Of a DNA stretch of 64,000 bases, positions 1 through 7,785 are shown piece after piece. The notes under the pieces were generated by a model, which worked only from the letters and a program-made list of their open reading frames with translations, was not told the DNA's origin and made no database searches. Position 1 is the stretch's first letter. The number at the start of each line of letters is the position of its first letter. Source of the DNA: an uncultured Paracoccaceae bacterium (GTDB taxonomy: Bacteria > Pseudomonadota > Alphaproteobacteria > Rhodobacterales > Rhodobacteraceae); the NCBI GenBank assembly GCA_947495795.1, contig CANMAI010000005.1, positions 1 to 64,000 on the forward strand. Direction: 5' to 3'. The translations under genes were made by a program, and so were the position numbers.

Positions 1-82
1 GGGGCATGCCTTGCCCCATCAGAACTTCAACCTGCCGCAACTTCACGACAATCTCTTCGGGCTTGGGTCTCCTAATAGCCAT
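1..82 (-). CDS. IS3-family transposase OrfA, N-terminal fragment (runs off the window)
   Basis: The ATG lies at 82-80 on the minus strand. The 27 visible codons read MAIRRPKPEEIVVKLRQVEV and then LMGQGMP. The KPEEIVxKLRQVxVLxxQG pattern is the familiar beginning of the HTH-containing OrfA of many IS3-family elements, which with OrfB (DDE integrase-type catalytic domain, made by -1 frameshifting) forms the transposase. The catalytic OrfB is outside the window, so nothing can be said about whether the element is active. Confidence 0.8.
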   Translation of the reverse strand, partial: MAIRRPKPEEIVVKLRQVEVLMGQGMP

Positions 83-139
83 CTCTGGTCCTCCGCTTTC
101 CTAATTATAGCGGCGGACCACTTCAAAGGGGGAGGCTCA
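1..139 (-). mobile_element. IS3-family insertion sequence, one end (rest beyond window)
   Basis: The minus strand carries the start of an IS3-type OrfA followed by about 57 bp of terminal sequence. Read outward, the end appears to be near 139: the reverse complement begins TGAGCC and continues through a C-rich stretch to GTGGTCCGC, which resembles IS3-family terminal inverted repeats that begin with TGA. The other end and any target-site duplication lie outside the window, so the exact boundary is an estimate. Just beyond it, coding sequence of a different gene on the same strand is broken off. Confidence 0.7.
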
Positions 140-266
140 GGCCGACATCAAAAAGGTGGCACCCCGCTTCCTCTTGCACAGAATTTTTCGCCTGTAAAAG
201 CACGAGATCTCTGAATGCGTCCGCGCTCGATTGGGCAACTTCCCATTCGACCAATACAATAAACAT
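140..266 (-). pseudogene. ABM-domain (antibiotic biosynthesis monooxygenase-like) protein, truncated by IS insertion
   Basis: From the ATG at 266 (minus strand) the protein reads MFIVLVEWEVAQSSADAFRD and continues with a Gln-Glu-Glu-Ala-Gly-Cys-His-Leu-Phe-Asp-Val stretch. This is the first strand-helix unit of the small dimeric ABM ferredoxin-like fold seen in quinol monooxygenases, where E-x-G-C/N-xx-(Y/F)-D-V is typical. A good AGGAGA ribosome site precedes the ATG. About 42 codons remain before the IS3 end near 139, whereas intact family members have roughly 95-110 residues, so the gene is disrupted. It diverges from the dehydrogenase operon and probably once belonged to the same catabolic locus. 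The precise substrate is unknown. Confidence 0.6.
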
Positions 267-299
267 AGCCTGTCTCCTCTTGCGTGGGCTCGGCAACTT

Positions 300-319
300 C
301 ATTAACGTATACATTAATG
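300..319. promoter_or_regulatory. Candidate GntR-family operator between divergent genes
   Basis: The 20 bp CATTAACGTATACATTAATG are palindromic at 18 of 20 positions around a GTATAC core; the single symmetric mismatch is at 306/313. FCD-type GntR regulators commonly bind short palindromes with a GT-N2-AC or GTATAC centre. The site sits between the broken ABM gene and the dehydrogenase operon, whose third gene encodes a GntR-FCD protein. The ATG at 317 lies inside the palindrome, which argues for translation starting at the later ATG at 365. Operator function is inferred. Confidence 0.5.
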
Positions 320-364
320 TCAGACGACCAGTTTGACCTTATTAGTTGTGAAGTGCGAGCAGGA

Positions 365-1459
365 ATGACTGAGCAGAAACTGCAGATCTGTATTTTTGAA
401 GGCGATGGCATCGGCCCGGAAATCATGGCTCCAACTCTTCGTGTTTTGAGTTGTGCCCTTAAAACCATCAGCGCACCCAAAATGAGGTTTGAAGTACATC
501 CGGCTGGTGCTGGTCACTATGCAGCGACGGGTGAGGCTCTGCCGCAAAGCTCAATTGATGCGGCGCGCAACGCGGATGCAATACTTCTCTCGGCCATGGG
601 GTTACCATCTGTCAGAAAGCCTGATGGAACAGAGATTACGCCGCAGATCGAACTGCGCTTCGCACTGGGTCTCTTTGCCGGTGTTCGCCCGGTCCGTGTC
701 TTTCCCGGCCAACCGACTCCATTGGTGGATCCGCGCGCTTCGGAGATAGACTTCATTCTAGTAAGGGAAAGCACCGAGGGTCTTTTTGCGCATATGAACG
801 AAGGGATCGTCTGTCATGAGAATGCGACGGAGACATTGAGGATCACCCGCGCGACCTCTGAAAAGCTCTTTGACTTTACATTCCAGATGGCCGAAAGGCG
901 CGCCGCCCGCAAAGGCCGGAAGGCGCGTGTGACGTGCGTGGACAAGGCAAATGTCTTCCGCGCGTTCTGGTTCTTCCGTGAGATATTCGAGGAGCGCGCC
1001 AAAGCTTTCCCAAATGTTGATACCGATGCCGCATACGTGGATGCGATGGCGATGTGGATGGTGCAACGACCGTGGGAGTTCGATGTGATGGTCACCGAAA
1101 ATATGTTTGGCGACATCCTTTCAGATCTTGGTGCTGGGCTTCTTGGCTCGCTCGGATTGGCACCCTCGGCGGACATCGGAGAGGATGCAGCCGTGTTCCA
1201 GCCCTGCCATGGCTCTGCGCCGGACATTGCAGGCAAAGGCATCGCAAACCCTATGGCGATGATCCTTTCAAGTGCGATGATGTGTGAGTGGCTGGCAGTC
1301 CAAAAGGATCTACCAATCCTCGATTTAGTGGCGAGAAGTGTCGAGGATGCAGTGGCAAAAGTAGTAGTCGAAGGTGTGAGTGTAACCGGCGATCTGGGTG
1401 GAAATGCCAGCACTGAAGAATGCGCAGATGCTGTAATCGCCGCATTGATGGCTGATTGA
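365..1459 (+). CDS. Isocitrate/isopropylmalate dehydrogenase-family protein (tartrate-dehydrogenase-like)
   Basis: A 364-residue NAD-dependent beta-decarboxylating dehydrogenase of the IMDH/ICDH/tartrate dehydrogenase superfamily, cytoplasmic. The N terminus has the GDGIGPE loop, and the C-terminal half has the family signature NMFGDILSDLGAGLLGSLGL with the metal-binding Asp residues, followed by HGSAPDIAGKGIANP. The family oxidises a 2-hydroxy acid with loss of CO2 from the beta-carboxylate. Start: the ATG at 365 puts GDGIGPE near residue 14, as usual. An ATG at 317 in frame would add 16 residues but lies in the candidate operator. It is first gene of a four-gene operon with an oxidoreductase, a GntR regulator and a lactonase-like hydrolase. 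The substrate is unassigned; a sugar-derived hydroxydicarboxylate is plausible but unproven. Confidence 0.85.
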   Translation: MTEQKLQICIFEGDGIGPEIMAPTLRVLSCALKTISAPKMRFEVHPAGAGHYAATGEALPQSSIDAARNADAILLSAMGLPSVRKPDGTEITPQIELRFALGLFAGVRPVRVFPGQPTPLVDPRASEIDFILVRESTEGLFAHMNEGIVCHENATETLRITRATSEKLFDFTFQMAERRAARKGRKARVTCVDKANVFRAFWFFREIFEERAKAFPNVDTDAAYVDAMAMWMVQRPWEFDVMVTENMFGDILSDLGAGLLGSLGLAPSADIGEDAAVFQPCHGSAPDIAGKGIANPMAMILSSAMMCEWLAVQKDLPILDLVARSVEDAVAKVVVEGVSVTGDLGGNASTEECADAVIAALMAD

Positions 1460-1460
1460 T

Positions 1461-2480
1461 ATGAGGGTGGCCACAGTCGGCGCAGGGTATTTCGCCAGAT
1501 TTCAGATAGACGCATGGATGAGAATGGAAGGCGTCGATCTGGTGGGCGTGGCGGACAAGAGTGAGGAGGGCCTTGACACAATCAGGCGTGTTCATTGTTC
1601 TGTCCCATTGTTTTCAAATGCCAGAGATATGATCAAGGCAAACACACCTGATCTTCTCGACATCGCCACCCCGCCCGCAACCCATGCTGAGTTAATCCGG
1701 TTAGGGATCGCGCTTGGTGTGGGGCACATCGTTTGTCAAAAGCCGTTTTCGAGCACTCTCGAAGAGGCCCAAGTTCTTACGGAAGAAGCCATTGATGCCG
1801 ATATAGATTTGATTATCCACGAGAATTTCCGGTTCCAGCCTTGGTATCGCAAAATCGCGAGTATCCTGTTCGAGGGTAAACTGGGAGACGTGCAACAAGC
1901 GCGATTTGCTCTTCGGCCAGGCGATGGGGCAGCGGCTGATGCGTACACTGATCGGCAACCCTATTTTAGAGAGATGCCGAAATTTCTCATGCGAGAAACG
2001 GGGATCCATTTTATTGATACGTTTCGCTTTTTGTTTGGGGAGCCGTCTGCCGTATATGCAGACTTGCGACGGGTGAATCCCATGATCGTAGGAGAAGACA
2101 GCGGCCTCGTAATCTTTGATATGCCTGCGGGCGGGCGTTGTACGTTTGATGGCAATCGAACGCTGGACCATTCGGCGCAGAATCGAAGGCTGACCATGGG
2201 TGAGATGGAGATTGAGGGCACGCGGGCTACACTTCGATTGGATGGTGAGGGGGTTATCCGCTTGAGGTATCAGGGCAGTTCAGATTGGCAGATGGTTCCA
2301 CTCGACTTTCATGCCGATCTATTTGGTGGAAATTGCGTGGAAGCTTTTCAGGCGCATGTGTTCGAGGCATGGAAGGGGACTGGCAGCTTCGAGACGGCTG
2401 CAGCGGACTATTTGCGCAACCTGAAAATCGAAGCCATGGTATATCAGTCGGCCGAAAGCGGGCGAAAATTACTCATCTAA
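1461..2480 (+). CDS. Gfo/Idh/MocA-family oxidoreductase
   Basis: A 339-residue NAD(P)-dependent oxidoreductase. The N-terminal Rossmann fold starts with VGAGYFARF, and a C-terminal alpha/beta substrate domain follows. The position that normally reads EKP reads CQKPFS, so the catalytic-region Lys is kept but Glu is replaced by Gln. The motif RETGIHFIDTFRFLFG carries the usual His/Asp region of the second domain. Members oxidise or reduce hydroxyls of sugars, polyols or cyclitols. The ATG begins one base after the stop of the dehydrogenase upstream, so translational coupling is likely. It is one of four members of this family in the first 13 kb, and the most distant from the iol genes. Substrate not determinable. 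Confidence 0.85.
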   Translation: MRVATVGAGYFARFQIDAWMRMEGVDLVGVADKSEEGLDTIRRVHCSVPLFSNARDMIKANTPDLLDIATPPATHAELIRLGIALGVGHIVCQKPFSSTLEEAQVLTEEAIDADIDLIIHENFRFQPWYRKIASILFEGKLGDVQQARFALRPGDGAAADAYTDRQPYFREMPKFLMRETGIHFIDTFRFLFGEPSAVYADLRRVNPMIVGEDSGLVIFDMPAGGRCTFDGNRTLDHSAQNRRLTMGEMEIEGTRATLRLDGEGVIRLRYQGSSDWQMVPLDFHADLFGGNCVEAFQAHVFEAWKGTGSFETAAADYLRNLKIEAMVYQSAESGRKLLI

Positions 2481-2496
2481 GGGATCAAAGATCAGG

Positions 2497-3168
2497 ATGC
2501 GGGACAAGAAGGGGGATACACGCACACAATGGGCGTATCAGACGCTCAAGGACAAGATTATGTATGATGAGCTACCGCATGATCGCCCCTATTTGGAGCA
2601 GGAACTGGCGGATGATCTTGGAATCAGTCGTACTCCTGTTCGCGAAGCTGCCCTACGCCTTCAGGAAGAGGGCTTCGTGACGATCCGCCCGAGGCTTGGC
2701 ATTCAGGTCCGCCCGATCTCAGTGGATGACATGGCCGAAATCTACGATATTCTGACAGAACTGGAGCCTTATGCGGCGAGCAGGCTCGCTTCACGAAAAC
2801 TGGGCCTGATAGAAGAGAAAAAGCTGGAGAAAACAGTCTCTGCGATGGAGGAGGCACTTGAGCGGAAAGATCGCCTGGCTTGGGCAGCTTCAGATAGGGT
2901 GTTTCATGAAACATTGATGGAGCTGGCCGGTAACAAGCGGCTTTTGCGAATTGTTTCAACACTCTGGGATCAGGTGCACCGAGTTCGGATGGCAACGCTC
3001 TGGCTCCGCCAAAGTCTTGGCCGCTCAAATGACGATCATCGCAAATTGTTCGAGTTGATCCGAGACGGAGATATCCAAGGAGCCGAACACCTGCATCGCC
3101 GTCATAGGGCGCACGCGAAAAAGGAGCTTGTGTCTCTCCTGCAAGAGCACGGAATGGATACTGTATGA
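2497..3168 (+). CDS. GntR-family transcriptional regulator (FCD/FadR subfamily)
   Basis: 223 residues. The N-terminal winged helix-turn-helix spans roughly residues 10-75 and includes YLEQELADDLGISRTPVREA and LRLQEEGFV, a typical GntR recognition helix and wing. The all-helical FCD effector domain (about 85-215) contains D/H residues (FHETLMELAGN, HRKLFELI, LHRRHRAH) that in this family bind a metal or carboxylate ligand. FCD regulators of catabolic operons generally act as repressors released by a pathway acid. It is embedded as third gene of the operon it probably controls through the GTATAC palindrome at 300-319. The stop overlaps the next gene by 4 bp (ATGA). Confidence 0.9.
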   Translation: MRDKKGDTRTQWAYQTLKDKIMYDELPHDRPYLEQELADDLGISRTPVREAALRLQEEGFVTIRPRLGIQVRPISVDDMAEIYDILTELEPYAASRLASRKLGLIEEKKLEKTVSAMEEALERKDRLAWAASDRVFHETLMELAGNKRLLRIVSTLWDQVHRVRMATLWLRQSLGRSNDDHRKLFELIRDGDIQGAEHLHRRHRAHAKKELVSLLQEHGMDTV

Positions 3169-3995
3169 GCGGCATATGGTCCATCACCGCCTTCAAATAT
3201 GCGGAGCGAAACGCACGCACGCGCCAGGACAGCTTCATTCTGGATGATGATCACACAAGCCCCCATGCAATGGACTATTATGTGTGGTTGTTGGAAAACG
3301 GTGACCGGCGAATACTCGTGGATACTGGCTACGATGCGAAGGAAGGTGCGGAACGTGACCGCCCGATTGAAACAGATCCTGCGACAATGCTTAAGAGTTA
3401 TGGAGTTCATCCGGACAGTATCGATACTGTTATCCTAACGCATCTTCACTACGACCACGCAGGATCCCTGGCGGCCTTCCCGGATGCAAACCTAGTCGTA
3501 CAGGAAGCAGAGATGGCATACGCCACAGGCCCTTGTATGTGCCATCCCGCTTTGCGCCTACCCTATACAGGAGCACATATCTGCGACATGGTCCGTGCGC
3601 TTTATGTTTCTCGTGTTCAGTTCGTATCAGGCGTTGGAGAGGTTGCTCCGGGCGTGGAAGTACATCTGGTCGGCGGGCATTCGAGGGGCTTGCAAGTGGT
3701 TCGGGTGCGTACGCAACGCGGCTGGGTGGTATTGGCATCCGATGCAACCCACTACTATGAGAATTTCATGAGCGGAAGACCTTTTCCCATTGTTGTAGAT
3801 CTCGAAAACATGCTCACAGGTTTTGCAAAGCTCCTGAAACTGGGCGGCTCCGCGAGCCATATTGTGCCAGGTCACGACCCTCTGGTAAGAGCCGCATACC
3901 CTTCCCTCGGATCCCCCAATATACTTGCTCTGCATGTGGAGCCGAAGCAGGGCATCTGGAATACATCAGGACATGCTATGCAGGATCTTCCTTGA
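3165..3995 (+). CDS. Metallo-beta-lactamase-fold hydrolase, N-acyl homoserine lactonase-like
   Basis: 276 residues, metallo-beta-lactamase fold. The dinuclear metal motif HLHYDH is at residues 93-98. Later ligands are GGHSRG (third His region), ASDATHYY (bridging Asp) and VPGHDP (last His). This layout is that of the AttM/AiiA-type lactonase branch rather than true beta-lactamases or glyoxalase II. Such enzymes open acyl-homoserine lactones or other lactones. Placed last in a catabolic operon and translationally coupled to the GntR gene, it may hydrolyse a sugar-acid lactone instead of quenching signals. No signal peptide is seen, so it should be cytoplasmic. Confidence 0.8.
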   Translation: MSGIWSITAFKYAERNARTRQDSFILDDDHTSPHAMDYYVWLLENGDRRILVDTGYDAKEGAERDRPIETDPATMLKSYGVHPDSIDTVILTHLHYDHAGSLAAFPDANLVVQEAEMAYATGPCMCHPALRLPYTGAHICDMVRALYVSRVQFVSGVGEVAPGVEVHLVGGHSRGLQVVRVRTQRGWVVLASDATHYYENFMSGRPFPIVVDLENMLTGFAKLLKLGGSASHIVPGHDPLVRAAYPSLGSPNILALHVEPKQGIWNTSGHAMQDLP

Positions 3996-4032
3996 CCTCC
4001 GGCAGCGATTTGTGAGACCCGTCTCATCAAGC

Positions 4033-4109
4033 GGTCCCGTAGCTCAACTGGATAGAGCAGCTGACTTCTAATCAGCAGGCTGGGGGTTCGAGTCCTCCCG
4101 GGATCGCCA
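4033..4109 (+). tRNA. tRNA-Arg (anticodon UCU)
   Basis: A 77-nt cloverleaf with encoded CCA. The acceptor stem GGTCCCG pairs with CGGGATC, including one G-T pair. The D arm is GCTC/GAGC, and the anticodon stem GCTGA/TCAGC encloses the loop CTTCTAA with anticodon TCT. The T arm is GGGGG-TTCGAGT-CCTCC. TCT reads AGA codons (Arg). Immediately upstream is a small palindrome TGAGACCCGTCTCA. The iolG gene ends 5 bp downstream on the other strand. I saw no repeated 3' end that would mark an integrated element. Confidence 0.95.
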
Positions 4110-4113
4110 GTTT

Positions 4114-5103
4114 TTAGATCAAAAGCTGACGCTCACCTGTTTCAAAAGAACGCGCCGCTGCGTCGGCAAGTCGCTGAGCCTTCAAACCGTCTTCACCGGT
4201 CGGGCTTGGTGGAGTGTTGGACTGTAATGCCTCCACAAAATGGCGCATTTCAGCAGCGTATGCTGCAGTGTATCTCTCAAGGAAGAATGCTTGTGTGGGT
4301 GAGCGGGTGAAGCCGTTCTCCGAAGCGTGTTCTACTTGCGTCTCAAGCATGTTTTCCGCACGAAGCATACCTTTCTCACCATGCACCTCCACACGCTGGT
4401 CATACCCATACGTAGCGCGACGGGAATTTGAGATCTGACACATCTTGCCACTCGATGTCCGTAAGGTCACAACAGCCGTATCGATATCTCCTGCCATTCC
4501 GATATCCGCTTCCACGAGGCAGGAGCCCATCGCAAAAACCTCAATCGGATCTTCGCCCAACAAAAAACGCGCCATGTCAAAATCGTGGATCATCATATCC
4601 CGAAAAAGCCCTCCCGATGTCTGAATATAATCGATCGGAGGAGGGGAGGGATCGCGAGAGAGGATCGTAATCAGTTCGACATTGCCGATATCACCGAGCT
4701 CAATCCGCGCCTTTATCGACGCAAAATTTGCGTCAAACCGGCGGTTGAAGCCTGTCATCAGAGGTACACCTGCTTTCGAGACGTGGGCAAGGCAATCGCT
4801 GATACGCTCAGCGGAAAGATCCAATGGCTTCTCACAGAATATGGCATTTCCTGTTGTTGCAGCCATCTTGATCAGATCGTAGTGCGTTGTCGTTGGGGAG
4901 GCGATGACTACGGCACCAATGTCGTCAGCACTTAGTATGCCTTCGATGGATCGCGCTTCCGCGCCATACGCATGAGCCAAGTCTCTCGCAGCCTTTGGGA
5001 TTGCGTCCGCAACGGCTATCAGTCTCGCACCAAGCAGGCTCGTCAACGACTGCGCATGCACCCATCCGATGCGGCCTGCGCCTAGAATGCCAATCCCGAT
5101 CAT
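4114..5103 (-). CDS. iolG: Inositol 2-dehydrogenase (Gfo/Idh/MocA family)
   Basis: 329 residues. It oxidises myo-inositol to 2-keto-myo-inositol with NAD, the first step of inositol catabolism. The Rossmann loop is GILGAGRIG, the EKP motif is intact (FCEKPLDL), and the substrate domain carries FRDMMIHDFDMARFLLG with the Asp and His pair expected for IolG. It is the last gene of the minus-strand operon iolD-iolC-iolB-aldolase-iolG. Its ATG overlaps the aldolase stop by 4 bp. Of the Gfo paralogues here this one fits classical IolG best in length, motifs and operon position. Confidence 0.88.
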   Translation of the reverse strand: MIGIGILGAGRIGWVHAQSLTSLLGARLIAVADAIPKAARDLAHAYGAEARSIEGILSADDIGAVVIASPTTTHYDLIKMAATTGNAIFCEKPLDLSAERISDCLAHVSKAGVPLMTGFNRRFDANFASIKARIELGDIGNVELITILSRDPSPPPIDYIQTSGGLFRDMMIHDFDMARFLLGEDPIEVFAMGSCLVEADIGMAGDIDTAVVTLRTSSGKMCQISNSRRATYGYDQRVEVHGEKGMLRAENMLETQVEHASENGFTRSPTQAFFLERYTAAYAAEMRHFVEALQSNTPPSPTGEDGLKAQRLADAAARSFETGERQLLI

Positions 5104-5939
5104 TTTGTTTCTCTCGCTTTAAGAGCTCTCAAAACACTGGCGGCGGCTGCCCGAACAGGAGCGCCTGTCTCTTGTAAAATAGCAACTCTATCAAAGCGCT
5201 CAGGGTCGCTGTTCACAGCGCCTCTCAGCGCTGAACCGAATGCCATTCGAAGTTCCGTGCCAATGTTGAATTTGCAAACGGCCGAGCCGTGCGCCAGCTC
5301 AGTTCGTACTTTTGCGGGTATTCCCGAACCACCATGGATCACCAGAGGGAGGTTTGTCACGGCTTCTATCTCGCGAAGACGCGCCAAATCCACCTCTGTC
5401 TCCTGCGCTTGCTTAAGGTGAACATTCCCGATGGAAACGGCCATTGCATCGACCCCCGATTGTTCGGCGAACAAGCGCGCCTCTTCTGGATCTGTCCCTG
5501 CAGATGCCTCACTGGCATCATATCCGACAAAGCCAATTTCCCCTTCAAGAGAAACCTTCGCGCGCCTTGCAATCTCTGCGATGGCTGCCGTTTCGTCGAT
5601 GTTCTGGGCAAGTGGCTTACGTGAGCCATCGAACATAACAGAGGTAAAGCCGGCATCAATCGCCTCCTCGCATTCCGTCGTTGAGTAGCCATGATCGAGA
5701 TGCGCGACCACCGGAACGCTGGCCATCTCGGCCAGATATCGAAACATCGCACCCAGAACAGGCAACGGTGTATGCTTCCGGCAGCTTGGCCCGGCTTGAA
5801 GGATCACGGGGCAATTTTCTGCTTCTGCCGCCTCTACATAGGCTTGCGCGTCCTCCCAGCCGAGTACCACTAGTCCGCCAACGGCGTAGCCCCCAGCAAA
5901 GGCTGGTTGCAGCACATCGGACAGCGTCACGAGGCTCAT
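5100..5939 (-). CDS. iolJ: Class II ketose-bisphosphate-type aldolase, probable DKGP aldolase
   Basis: 279 residues of the class II (zinc-dependent) aldolase family. Metal/active-site motifs include HLDHGYS, the GEIGFVGYDAS region and VIHGGSGIP with a following phosphate-binding GSAVCKFNIGTE. In inositol catabolism the aldolase splits 2-deoxy-5-keto-gluconate-6-phosphate into dihydroxyacetone phosphate and malonate semialdehyde. Position between iolB and iolG, with 4-bp overlaps on both sides, supports that role. Many proteobacteria instead carry a DUF2090 aldolase domain fused to IolC. Here IolC is short and this separate aldolase fills the gap. The specific substrate is inferred from context. 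Confidence 0.75.
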   Translation of the reverse strand: MSLVTLSDVLQPAFAGGYAVGGLVVLGWEDAQAYVEAAEAENCPVILQAGPSCRKHTPLPVLGAMFRYLAEMASVPVVAHLDHGYSTTECEEAIDAGFTSVMFDGSRKPLAQNIDETAAIAEIARRAKVSLEGEIGFVGYDASEASAGTDPEEARLFAEQSGVDAMAVSIGNVHLKQAQETEVDLARLREIEAVTNLPLVIHGGSGIPAKVRTELAHGSAVCKFNIGTELRMAFGSALRGAVNSDPERFDRVAILQETGAPVRAAAASVLRALKARETK

Positions 5940-6778
5940 TTGAACTTGGCGATCATATCTTTGATGCCCGGGATCGTTTCGAGTTGATCGGAGTGGCTTG
6001 GTTGAAAATATTGCACCAGACTTCTCTGACTGAGGCCGCCCAGAATGGTGAAATAGTACATCTCATAGCCAGGAAGCACCGCACAGGGGTGGTAACCGCG
6101 ATCAAGGCAGATCGTAGAGCCGTCAACCAGATGATAAGCATCGCCAGGTTTGCCGTCCTCACGCTGCAGCATCTGAACGCCCGATCCATGATTTGGGCGA
6201 AAACGGAAATTATATGTCTCGTCATGGCGTGTCTCATCCGGCAGACGATCCGTGTCGTGCTTGTGGCTCGGAAAGCCAGACCATCCACCCTTGCCAACTG
6301 TGTATAGTTCCGAGACAAGAAGCCGCCCCACCTTACCATGCTGCTTTTGGCCCAGAATATGCTTGATCTTGCGATGCGTCTTCGTGTCATCCGAGCCATA
6401 TTGAACCAAATCCAATGCGTCCGCCCGTACAGCAAACGGCTCCAGAACCGCATCGAATTTAGCACCGGCCACAAATACCTCTGCAGCGTCGGAAAGGCAT
6501 ACCATGTGCGCCTTTGCTCCGCTTGGTACATAGACACCTTCCGGCTCGCCATCCCAGACGTCAACGCCGCGTCCACCCAGCGACGTGTAGCTTTCGCCCT
6601 CGATCTCCACGTCTATTGTGCCGGTAGCCGGTACGATGCAGGTTTCAAACCCGGGCACTTGATAGTCAAACGCCTGATCACGTTCCAGTTTCACAATATT
6701 GAAATAGTTCAGTGGAACAGTCGTGTTGTCAGTATCTACAATGGGTTTGTTTCGGTTGTCATAGGGCGCGATATGCAT
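5936..6778 (-). CDS. iolB: 5-deoxy-glucuronate isomerase
   Basis: 280 residues, a two-cupin enzyme. It isomerises 5-deoxy-glucuronate to 2-deoxy-5-keto-gluconate. Recognisable IolB stretches are the metal-site region FPSHKHDTD, then DETYNFRFRP and the C-terminal DRGYHPCAVLPGYEMYYFTI. Length matches the usual 265-285. It follows iolC by 29 bp, and its stop overlaps the aldolase start (ATGA). Confidence 0.92.
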   Translation of the reverse strand: MHIAPYDNRNKPIVDTDNTTVPLNYFNIVKLERDQAFDYQVPGFETCIVPATGTIDVEIEGESYTSLGGRGVDVWDGEPEGVYVPSGAKAHMVCLSDAAEVFVAGAKFDAVLEPFAVRADALDLVQYGSDDTKTHRKIKHILGQKQHGKVGRLLVSELYTVGKGGWSGFPSHKHDTDRLPDETRHDETYNFRFRPNHGSGVQMLQREDGKPGDAYHLVDGSTICLDRGYHPCAVLPGYEMYYFTILGGLSQRSLVQYFQPSHSDQLETIPGIKDMIAKFK

Positions 6779-6807
6779 CTGCGCCTCCTTTCAGTTAATC
6801 TTAGAAC

Positions 6808-7785
6808 TCATGAGTTGGGACCAGAGTGGTTGGCGAGGAATTCTGCCAACTCCTCTCCGTTGGGCATTGCCGGAGCGCATCCAACCTTGGAAACAACGAT
6901 GGCAGCAGACGCAGAGCCTCGGAGTACTGCTTCCTTAGGGGGTATTCCATCAGCCAAACTGGCGATGAAACCGCCCATGAAAGCGTCGCCCGCGCCAGTA
7001 GGTTTCAGAGCTCGAACCGAGTATATTCCAGTCTTGATTTCTTCGCCATCTGCAAATGTAATCGCCCCCTTCTCCCCCATCTTGTATACGACAATAGAGG
7101 CGGTTTCACTGGCAAGTGCTCGCGCCTTTGCCAGCCCCTGATCATATCCACCGGCCATAAAGCCAAATTCGTGATCATTTCCGACAACGATATCGCAGGC
7201 CGCTCCGGCCCGGGAATACACTTCTGATGCGGCTTCGGCAGAGGGCCAGGAGTATGGCCGGTAGTCGATATCGAAGATGATCGGTATTCCCGCGTCCTTG
7301 GCCAGATCGTAAGCACGAAAGGCAGCGCTTCTGGAGGGGTCCGCTGCGAAGACTGTGCCTGTGGTAATCAGCGCTCCATAGGATCGAAAGTCGACGGCAC
7401 ACACATCCTCAACCGTCATCTCAAAATCAGCGGCGCCATTTCGATAGATGACAGATTGATGATCCTCCATGCGGCTTTCCACAACCGCCAGCGAGTTACG
7501 GGCTTCTCCACCAACAGAGCGGACATGGCGGCTATCAACACCATAGTGCGCAAGCTGATTGAGTGCGAAGCGGCCTATCGCATCGTCGGAAACACACGTT
7601 ACAAGTGCTGCCTTGCAGCCGTGCCTTGCAAGCGCAACGCCAATATTGGCGGAAGATCCACCGAGACATGAAAAAAACCGGATGGCATTCTCGGTCTTTG
7701 TTCCGGGAGGGTCCGGGTAGAAGTCCATACCAGCCCTGCCGATAATCACAAATTTTCGCTTTGCCAGCGCTTTCTGAAGGTCCAT
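6808..7785 (-). CDS. iolC: 5-dehydro-2-deoxygluconokinase (PfkB family)
   Basis: 325 residues from the ATG at 7785, which shares one base with the iolD stop (TGATG). It phosphorylates 2-deoxy-5-keto-gluconate at C6 using ATP. PfkB features: the N-terminal GRAGMDFYPDPPG typical of IolC, GGSSANIGVALARHG, and the C-terminal anion-hole/catalytic signature PTGAGDAFMGGF. An upstream in-frame extension to 7887 lies inside iolD and is unlikely. Only the kinase domain is present, without the C-terminal DUF2090 aldolase domain found in many proteobacterial IolC proteins. Confidence 0.92.
   Translation of the reverse strand: MDLQKALAKRKFVIIGRAGMDFYPDPPGTKTENAIRFFSCLGGSSANIGVALARHGCKAALVTCVSDDAIGRFALNQLAHYGVDSRHVRSVGGEARNSLAVVESRMEDHQSVIYRNGAADFEMTVEDVCAVDFRSYGALITTGTVFAADPSRSAAFRAYDLAKDAGIPIIFDIDYRPYSWPSAEAASEVYSRAGAACDIVVGNDHEFGFMAGGYDQGLAKARALASETASIVVYKMGEKGAITFADGEEIKTGIYSVRALKPTGAGDAFMGGFIASLADGIPPKEAVLRGSASAAIVVSKVGCAPAMPNGEELAEFLANHSGPNS

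Noticed and set aside
4033-5103. Integration (att) site at the tRNA-Arg gene
   Set aside because: No duplicate of the tRNA 3' end and no integrase gene were found nearby.
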